NCBI GenBank assembly: GCA_963677135.2
Contig: CAXXLS010000017.1
Location: forward strand, 744,001-808,000
Reading direction: 5' to 3'
From: Seleniibacterium sp963677135
GTDB taxonomy: Bacteria > Desulfobacterota > Desulfuromonadia > Desulfuromonadales > Geopsychrobacteraceae
DNA length: 64,000 bases
Shown here: in pieces, positions 58,637-64,000 of the stretch
Layout: the number at the start of each line of letters is the position of its first letter
Position numbering within the stretch: the stretch's first letter is position 1
Position numbers and translations under genes: made by a program
Notes under the pieces: generated by a model
What the model saw: the letters and a program-made list of their open reading frames with translations, nothing else
Databases searched by the model: none
Told to the model about the DNA's origin: nothing

Positions 58637-60088
58637 GTGAGCGGAGCCGTACAATCGAAATCAGAACTTTTTGCATCATTGCCTGAGGCCAAAGCCGACA
58701 ACACCCAATTCGAGGCCATAAAAGCAGCGGTTAAAAATTCCGGTCGAAAAGTGGTTGTACTTGATGACGATCCGACCGGATCTCAAACCGTCCACGGTAT
58801 CTATGTCCTGACCGGCTGGCAGGTGGACGAACTGGAAAAAGCCCTGCGGAGTCCGGAGGATGTTTTTTATATCCTGACCAACACCAGAAGCCTTGAGGGC
58901 GATCAGGCACGTGCGTTGAACGCGGAAATTGCCCGAAATCTTTGCACCGCATCAACCAACTGCGGGGTCGGCTTCGATATCATCAGCAGAAGCGATTCGA
59001 CATTGCGGGGTCATTATCCGCTGGAACTCGATGTTCTCGAGGAGATTTTAGAAAAACAGGCGGGGTTTGCCTTCGACGGGCACCTGTTGATTCCAGCCTT
59101 TATTGAAGGCGGCCGCTTTACCATCAACAATGTTCATTACGTTCAGGAAGGCGAGCAGCTGACCCCGGCGGAAGACACTGAATTTGCCAATGACGCCGTG
59201 TTCGGCTACCAGAATTCCTACATGCCGAAATACGTCGAGGAAAAAACCGCAGGCAAGGTCGCTGCGACAGAGGTCATCTGCGTCAGTATTGAGGATCTCC
59301 GGCTGCATGGTTCCGACCGCGTCGCCGAAATGCTCACCGGCGCTCCCCGGGGCAGCCGGATCGTCGTCAATGCGGCAGACTACAGCGATCTTGAGGTTTT
59401 TGTCCTTGGTCTGCTTAAAGCAGAAGCCGCCGGAAAACATTACCTGGTCCGCTCAAGCGCGTCCTTCGTCAAGGTCAGGGGGGCGATCTCACCCAAACCG
59501 TATCTGACCAGGGACGAAATCGCTCCGGTGGCCGCCAACCCGCATGGTGGTCTGGTTGTCGTCGGGTCTTATGTCGGCAAAACAACCTCCCAGGTAGAAG
59601 CTGCCAAAAAGCTCGACAATCTGAGGTCTCTGGAGGTCGATGTTAATTCTCTACTTGAAGAAAAAAGTCGCTCCGCAGAGATCAGTCGGGCCATTGCCGA
59701 AGTTCAGAACTGCCTTGGCGATGGACAGGACATCATGATCTACACCAGTCGGTCTCTGGTCAAACAATCCGGCGACCTGGTCAACCTCGACATCGGACAG
59801 AGAGTCTCTTCGGCCCTGGTCCAGATTGTGGAGAGCCTGGCTGTCCAGCCGCGCTTTCTCATTGCCAAAGGGGGGATCACATCAAGTGACCTGGCGACCG
59901 ACGCTCTTAACGTCAGATCAGCCCTTGTTGTCGGCCAGGTGGCGCCAGGCATTTCGGTCTGGCGCCTGCAAGAAGAAACCCGGTTTCCGGGCATGGCGTA
60001 CGTGGTTTTTCCGGGCAATGTCGGCACTGCAGATACCCTCGCCGATGTCGTCAGGCTGCTTGACGGGCAGGTTGAACGTCTTGGATAA
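58637..60088 (+). CDS. otnK: Four-carbon acid sugar kinase (OtnK family)
   Basis: 483 residues of the former DUF1537 family, starting at a GTG (gaaggga upstream). N-terminal signature VVVLDDDPTGSQTVHGIYVLT, then ISRSDSTLRGHYPLELDVL for sugar-acid binding, and C-terminal nucleotide-binding motifs (GGLVVVGSYVGKTTSQV, LIAKGGITSSDLA, GNVGTADTLADVV). The family phosphorylates 3-oxo-tetronates. Partner genes otnI (isomerase) and otnC (decarboxylase) are not seen here, so a different downstream enzyme may be used. A terminator-like hairpin follows. Confidence 0.9.
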   Translation: MSGAVQSKSELFASLPEAKADNTQFEAIKAAVKNSGRKVVVLDDDPTGSQTVHGIYVLTGWQVDELEKALRSPEDVFYILTNTRSLEGDQARALNAEIARNLCTASTNCGVGFDIISRSDSTLRGHYPLELDVLEEILEKQAGFAFDGHLLIPAFIEGGRFTINNVHYVQEGEQLTPAEDTEFANDAVFGYQNSYMPKYVEEKTAGKVAATEVICVSIEDLRLHGSDRVAEMLTGAPRGSRIVVNAADYSDLEVFVLGLLKAEAAGKHYLVRSSASFVKVRGAISPKPYLTRDEIAPVAANPHGGLVVVGSYVGKTTSQVEAAKKLDNLRSLEVDVNSLLEEKSRSAEISRAIAEVQNCLGDGQDIMIYTSRSLVKQSGDLVNLDIGQRVSSALVQIVESLAVQPRFLIAKGGITSSDLATDALNVRSALVVGQVAPGISVWRLQEETRFPGMAYVVFPGNVGTADTLADVVRLLDGQVERLG

Positions 60089-60113
60089 CACGCTTTAAGA
60101 TTCCATAGCGACG

Positions 60114-60158
60114 AAAGAGAAAGCCTGGGGATGCTTGCCTGCTCCGGGCTTTCTCTTT
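60114..60158 (+). terminator. Terminator-like hairpin at the end of the sugar-acid operon
   Basis: A perfect 12-bp stem, aaagagaaagcc/ggctttctcttt (60114-60125 and 60147-60158), with a 21-nt loop and only a short T-rich end. It lies between otnK and the EamA transporter. Confidence 0.65.
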
Positions 60159-60174
60159 GAGGCGAGCCCAGATC

Positions 60175-61041
60175 ATGACATTTCCCGATATTATTGCCGC
60201 CCTGGTCATTCCCCTGGTATGGGGAGCCAACCTGACCGTTATCAAAACGGCGGTGGCAGAGTTTCCGCCTCTGTTCCTGATCGGTATGCGGTTTCTGGCC
60301 GTATCACTGGTTCTGATCTGGTGGTACCCCATCCCGCGCGGAAAGTTTTTTCTCATTGTCCTGCTGGGCCTGTTCTTCGGGGGGTTGCATTTTGGCAGCA
60401 TTTTTTTTGGTTTACAGGGGGTCGATGCCTCTCTCGTCGCCATTCTAAGCATGGTCGGAGTTCCTTTTTCCGTCATCTTCGCGCGCATTGTCCTTAAGGA
60501 ACGTTTCGGAAGACAGCAATCCATCGGGATGCTGATCGCCTTTGCGGGGGTCCTTATCCTGCTCGGTGAACCCCGCATGATTGCCAGTCCTGTCCATTTG
60601 ATCTGGGTGGTCATCGGGGTCGTCGCCTGGGGAATCGGCAATACCATCATCAAGATGATCGGACCGATAAACCCCTTCTCCCTTAATGCCTGGATGGGCC
60701 TGGTCGCATCTATTCCATTGCTGATGACTTCCGCCTTCCTGGAAGAAGGGCAGGCGGCTTCCCTCGGCAACGCCTCAGCGACGGCCTGGTTCTGTTTTTT
60801 GTTCCTGGTTTTTGTCACCACCATCACGGCCTACGGGCTCTGGTATCACCTGATTGCCAAGTACGATGTGTCAAAAATTGTACCCTATACCCTTCTTGTT
60901 CCGGTCGCTGGCGTCGGAGTCGGGGTTGCCTGTCTCGACGAGCCTCTGACTCTGGTGAAAATCATCGGCGGACTGATCACCCTGGGAGGCATTGCCCTGG
61001 TTCAATTCCCATTGCCCCGGCGTCGCTCAGCACGTCCTTAA
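60175..61041 (+). CDS. EamA-family (DMT superfamily) membrane transporter
   Basis: 288 residues from the ATG at 60175; a TTG at 60157 lies in the terminator hairpin. About ten membrane helices form two EamA repeats (VIPLVWGANLTVIKTAVAEFPPLFLIGMRF; WGIGNTIIKMIGPINPFSLNAW). Such proteins export or import small metabolites; the substrate cannot be read from sequence. Its place after a sugar-acid operon suggests a link to those compounds, but the hairpin before it may give it separate transcription. Confidence 0.88.
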   Translation: MTFPDIIAALVIPLVWGANLTVIKTAVAEFPPLFLIGMRFLAVSLVLIWWYPIPRGKFFLIVLLGLFFGGLHFGSIFFGLQGVDASLVAILSMVGVPFSVIFARIVLKERFGRQQSIGMLIAFAGVLILLGEPRMIASPVHLIWVVIGVVAWGIGNTIIKMIGPINPFSLNAWMGLVASIPLLMTSAFLEEGQAASLGNASATAWFCFLFLVFVTTITAYGLWYHLIAKYDVSKIVPYTLLVPVAGVGVGVACLDEPLTLVKIIGGLITLGGIALVQFPLPRRRSARP

Positions 61042-61059
61042 AGGAACGCCAAAAGACCG

Positions 61060-61259
61060 TACGATGCATGGTTTCTTAGCAGTTTACGGCAACAGGAGGG
61101 GTGCGAAGATTGCGGCGATCCAGAAACGCCACAGTTTGCGAGACGTTCTTTTGGACCAGTCCGTTGTTTCGGTTATTGCTCTTGGTCATCCGCCGAGGAG
61201 CCGGCTGAAAAAAAACGGGAAAGCCCTTTGAAGGGGTGGTTCACTTCAAACCCGGGTGA
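61060..61259 (+). pseudogene. C-terminal remnant of a nitroreductase with a frameshift
   Basis: The frame from about 61060 reads MHGFLAVYGNRRGAK...DQSVVSVIALGHPP, which resembles the end of NfnB-type flavin nitroreductases (xGxYPxxxRxxAI...VIALGYPAE). It breaks in an A8 run at 61208-61215. Removing one A continues the frame as LKKTGKPFEGVVHFKPG and a stop at 61259, the expected family ending. The N-terminal two-thirds is absent, so this is a degraded and truncated copy. Confidence 0.6.
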
Positions 61260-61260
61260 G

Positions 61261-61287
61261 GGGGAATCCGGTCTCGAATTCCCCTTT
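61261..61287 (+). terminator. Weak hairpin after the nitroreductase remnant
   Basis: A 7-bp stem, ggggaat/attcccc (61261-61267 and 61278-61284), followed by ttt. It lies directly after the remnant's restored stop codon. Confidence 0.4.
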
Positions 61288-61314
61288 GCTCAGGATCGTT
61301 TCGCGAGGGGCTGT

Positions 61315-61773
61315 TTAGGCCGCGTCGTCCTTGACCTTGATAATTTTATCGCGCCGCAAATAGACCACGCGGTCCCCCTGGACAAACAGCAGGAAATGTT
61401 TCCTTTGATTGAGAAAATCCTTGATCCGATTGTTGCCGGTCGGCAGGTTGACATAGGCCTTCAGGTCGACGAGCAGGCTGTTGGTGGTTTCAATAGCGAT
61501 CTTGTGCATTTCTCCCAGCAACAGCAGGTCATCGAATTCTGATTCTGCCTCACAGTCGACGCTGACGATCTGTTCCAGGTTGATCAGCTCAACCATACCG
61601 TCGTGTTGAAAGGGGATAAAGGCTTCTTCTGAATTCAGAACCTCGCCCACTTTCTGCGGTCCACACAAGGACGCCCCGTGAAGCTGCAGGAACAGTTTTC
61701 CGGAAATTTTCTCGCCGCTGGTGAAAGTCAGCTCGACCTTCCTTGTTTCCACTGAAATTCGCTGTTCGTTCAT
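61315..61773 (-). CDS. PilT-linked protein of unknown function
   Basis: 152 residues with no signal peptide or membrane segment. It contains two similar beta-rich stretches (VELTFTSGEKISGKLFLQ...INLEQIVSVDCE and HFLLFVQGDRVVYLRRDKIIKVK), each closing with a strand that ends in a charged residue. I do not recognise a named family with confidence. It starts 3 nt after the pilT stop and is certainly cotranscribed with it, so a role in type IV pilus retraction or its control is likely but inferred. Confidence 0.8.
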   Translation of the reverse strand: MNEQRISVETRKVELTFTSGEKISGKLFLQLHGASLCGPQKVGEVLNSEEAFIPFQHDGMVELINLEQIVSVDCEAESEFDDLLLLGEMHKIAIETTNSLLVDLKAYVNLPTGNNRIKDFLNQRKHFLLFVQGDRVVYLRRDKIIKVKDDAA

Positions 61774-61776
61774 TCT

Positions 61777-62838
61777 CTATTCTCCCGCACCGGTGCTCTG
61801 GAACTGATTTTTATTGACGGCGAAGCGGGCGGCCTCTTCTAAGGAGACCCGCTTTTCCCTGACCAGATCCTGGAGGGCCTGGTCCATGAGCTGCATACCG
61901 TCTTTGCGACCGGTCTGAATGATCGAGGGGATCTGGAAGGTTTTTCCTTCACGAATCAGGTTTGCCGATGCCGCATTCACCTTGAGAATCTCCAGTGCCG
62001 CACAGCGCTTGCCGTCAACCGTGCGCAACAGCTGCTGAGCGACGACACCTTTCAGGGACTCGGCCAGCATGGTGCGTATCTGCTCCTGCTGGGTGGTCGG
62101 AAAGACGTTGATAAGACGATCCACCGTTTTCGCAGCGCTGCTGGTATGCAAGGTCCCGAAAACCAGGTGGCCTGTTTCCGCCGCCGTAATGGCAAGTTCT
62201 ATAGTTTCCAGATCGCGCATCTCTCCAACCAGGATGATATCCGGGTCTTCACGCAGGGCCGCTTTCAGCGCCGAGGCGAAACTTGCGGTGTGAATCCCCA
62301 CTTCACGCTGATTGATGAGACTTTTTTGCGGCTTGTGGACAAATTCGATCGGGTCCTCCACCGTCAGGATATGTTCACTTCTGGTTCTGTTGATATGGTC
62401 GATCATTGCGGCCAGAGTCGTGGATTTCCCGCTGCCGGTAGGCCCGGTGACCAGAATCAGGCCTTTTTTGTATTCAGTCAGCTGAAGAACCGATTCGGGC
62501 AGCCCGAGCTGCTCGACGGTCAGAATGGTCGCGGGAATAATCCTGAAAACGGCGCTGATTCCCAGCCGACCCATGAAGACGTTGGCACGAAACCGCGCAT
62601 TGAGGGCCGTCACCTCATAAGCAAAGTCGAGATCGTTTCTTTCTTCGAATTCCTGCTGTTGGGACTCGTTCATGATCTCATACAGGAGCGATTTGTACTG
62701 GGCGTGGTTCAGAACCTGTTCGACGGCAGGCTGCAACTGACCGGAAGTCCTGATCAATGGCGGGTTGCCGGGGGACAGATGGAGGTCTGAGCCTCCTTTC
62801 TGCTGCAAGATCTGAAATAGTTTATCAATTTTCGCCAT
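61777..62838 (-). CDS. pilT: Type IV pilus retraction ATPase PilT
   Basis: 353 residues, normal PilT length. It has Walker A GPTGSGKSTT, the Asp box VEDPIEFVH, the Walker B region DIILVGEMRDLETIELAITAAETGHLV, the His box GTLHTSSAAKTVDRLI, and a C-terminal SANLIREGKT segment corresponding to the AIRNLIRE retraction motif. The hexamer depolymerises pili for twitching, adhesion or DNA uptake. gaggata precedes the ATG at 62838. No other pil genes are in the window. It could be PilU, but the conserved C-terminal motif favours PilT. Confidence 0.94.
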   Translation of the reverse strand: MAKIDKLFQILQQKGGSDLHLSPGNPPLIRTSGQLQPAVEQVLNHAQYKSLLYEIMNESQQQEFEERNDLDFAYEVTALNARFRANVFMGRLGISAVFRIIPATILTVEQLGLPESVLQLTEYKKGLILVTGPTGSGKSTTLAAMIDHINRTRSEHILTVEDPIEFVHKPQKSLINQREVGIHTASFASALKAALREDPDIILVGEMRDLETIELAITAAETGHLVFGTLHTSSAAKTVDRLINVFPTTQQEQIRTMLAESLKGVVAQQLLRTVDGKRCAALEILKVNAASANLIREGKTFQIPSIIQTGRKDGMQLMDQALQDLVREKRVSLEEAARFAVNKNQFQSTGAGE

Positions 62839-62940
62839 GGTTATCCTCTTTTGGGGTATGTTTAGTCACCGTGGCAATGTAGCATAGGACTGACAGATAT
62901 TTAAATAATTTTAATCCTTAATCTTGAAAGGGAAACCGCG

Positions 62941-64000
62941 GTGAGACCCTTCCTGAATGCGATTTATGTGAGCTTCGTCGTCATCGCTTTCCTGTCTTCG
63001 AATCTCTGGGCAGATGAGCAACCTGTCACCATCGATGCGAAAATCGGGCAGATGCTGATGACCGGTTTCCGTGGTTATCGCCTGGCCGATGCTCCTGAGC
63101 TCGAAAGAGCCCTCGCAGATGGTGTGGTCGGAGGTGTTATTCTGTTTGATTACGACGTGGAGCGTCAGAAGAAGGAACGCAATATCCGTTCGCCGCAACA
63201 ACTTCGCACCCTGACCCGGGAACTGCAGGCCGCGTCCTCAGTGCCCCTGTTCATTGCTGTCGATCAGGAGGGGGGAAGGGTGGCGAGGCTGAATGAGACC
63301 AATGGTTTTATCCGGGGAGAAAGCCACGCCGGGTTCGGGTCGATGGCTGACGAAAAGCGGGTTGCGTCAGGCATGTCCCGCCTGGCCGAGCAGCTTGTCG
63401 ACAGTGGCATCAATCTCAATCTTGCCCCGTGCGTCGATCTTTGCAACAATCCGGACAATCCGATTATCGCCCGCCTTGAACGGTGCTTCGGACGGAACCC
63501 GGCACAGGTCGCCACCCTGGCGGCCCGTTTTATAGACGCCCATCATGACCGGCAGGTTATAACGGCTCTTAAGCATTTTCCCGGACATGGCAGCTCCCGG
63601 GGGGATTCTCATCTTGGCTTTGTCGATGTCTCGGACACCTGGGAGGCCGCTGAACTTGTGCCGTACCGGCAGCTGATTTCCCGTCACAAGGCGGATATGA
63701 TCATGGTCGCCCATGTTTTCAACAAAAACTTCGACCCTGAATATCCTGCCTCTCTGTCGGAAAGAACGATTTCAGAACTGCTGAGAAAAGAGCTGGGATT
63801 CGCCGGGATCGTGATTTCGGATGATCTGCAGATGAACGCACTGAGAAAATATTATTCCGATGAGGAGATCCTGATGCGGGCGGTCAATGCGGGGAACGAT
63901 ATTCTTGTCCTGGGAAATAATCTTGCCTATCAGCCGGATATCATCAGAGTGACCATCGCACGCGTCAAAAGACTGATCGTCGACGGCAAGATCCCTCGCG
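62941..64000 (+). CDS. Secreted GH3 beta-N-acetylhexosaminidase (NagZ-like), 3' end outside window
   Basis: An open frame from a GTG at 62941 (aaaggga upstream) to the window edge, 353 codons. A signal peptide is clear (FLNAIYVSFVVIAFLSSNLWA). The GH3 catalytic domain follows: IGQMLMTGFRG, AVDQEGGRVARL, NLNLAPCVDL, the NagZ-type catalytic loop KHFPGHGSSRGDSHLG (His-Asp dyad), and the nucleophile Asp in ISDDLQM. It removes N-acetylglucosamine from muropeptides or chitin fragments. E. coli NagZ is cytosolic; the signal peptide points to a periplasmic or exported enzyme here. Confidence 0.92.
   Translation, partial: MRPFLNAIYVSFVVIAFLSSNLWADEQPVTIDAKIGQMLMTGFRGYRLADAPELERALADGVVGGVILFDYDVERQKKERNIRSPQQLRTLTRELQAASSVPLFIAVDQEGGRVARLNETNGFIRGESHAGFGSMADEKRVASGMSRLAEQLVDSGINLNLAPCVDLCNNPDNPIIARLERCFGRNPAQVATLAARFIDAHHDRQVITALKHFPGHGSSRGDSHLGFVDVSDTWEAAELVPYRQLISRHKADMIMVAHVFNKNFDPEYPASLSERTISELLRKELGFAGIVISDDLQMNALRKYYSDEEILMRAVNAGNDILVLGNNLAYQPDIIRVTIARVKRLIVDGKIPR

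Noticed and set aside
61042..61314. Plus-strand frame of 79 codons as an intact small gene
   Set aside because: Its sequence matches the end of nitroreductases and continues in another frame after one base change, so a remnant is a better reading.
61228..61542. Plus-strand open frame of 104 codons near the pilT operon
   Set aside because: It is mostly antisense to the pilT partner gene; its beginning belongs to the nitroreductase remnant region.

Overview
The window is a contiguous stretch of a Gram-negative bacterial chromosome with moderately high G+C in its genes. The LexA/ImuB/DnaE2 SOS cassette, type I AroD, PilT, TolC/HlyD envelope genes and TRAP transporter would fit a marine or sediment Desulfuromonadota (Desulfuromonas/Geopsychrobacter-like) organism. 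That placement is inference from gene style, not from a marker gene. No rRNA, tRNA, CRISPR array or insertion sequence was recognised.

Layout. (1) 1-5.9 kb, minus strand: the N-terminal part of a membrane sensor with a Cache-type domain, then the overlapping SOS mutagenesis operon lexA-imuB-dnaE2. A direct repeat lies inside the lexA promoter. (2) 6.0-9.1 kb, plus strand: aroD and its terminator, an atypical serine-recombinase-like protein, a small membrane protein and an HD phosphohydrolase. (3) 9.4-40.4 kb: a 20-kb gene for a 6659-residue LEPR-XLL/RTX/Calx-beta protein ending in a metzincin motif, followed by an unusual set of envelope genes: DUF3467; a GAF-TM-HlyD protein; a PqqD-like/M50 site-2-protease-like/HlyD fusion; a truncated SecA-like ATPase; a secreted HEFGH metallopeptidase on the opposite strand; a periplasmic adaptor; a TolC-family channel; and a DUF429-like protein. 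(4) 40.7-61.0 kb: a sugar-acid catabolic island under a GntR/FCD regulator, with a TRAP transporter, dehydratases of two superfamilies, DgoK/DgoA, three FAH-fold proteins, an alpha-ketoglutaric semialdehyde dehydrogenase, an HpaI-type aldolase, an LtnD/OtnK pair and an EamA transporter. (5) 61-64 kb: a nitroreductase remnant, pilT with a small partner gene, and the start of a secreted GH3 beta-N-acetylhexosaminidase.

The most interesting region is 9.4-40.4 kb. The giant protein has RTX-type repeats but neither a Sec signal peptide nor a neighbouring type I ABC exporter. The adjacent genes supply an alternative complete set of parts: a SecA-like motor, a polytopic M50 protein fused to a HlyD arm, a second HlyD arm with a cytosolic GAF sensor, a third adaptor and an outer-membrane TolC channel. 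My hypothesis is a dedicated, ABC-independent, SecA-powered trans-envelope secretion system for a LEPR-XLL giant adhesin/protease. The parts are read from the sequence; their joint function is inferred.

The sugar-acid island appears able to import acidic sugars through DctPQM and dehydrate them to 2-keto-3-deoxy acids. These would then be split after phosphorylation (DgoK, DgoA), by direct retro-aldol cleavage (HpaI type), or by dehydration to alpha-ketoglutaric semialdehyde and oxidation to 2-oxoglutarate. The LtnD/OtnK pair adds part of a four-carbon acid-sugar route.
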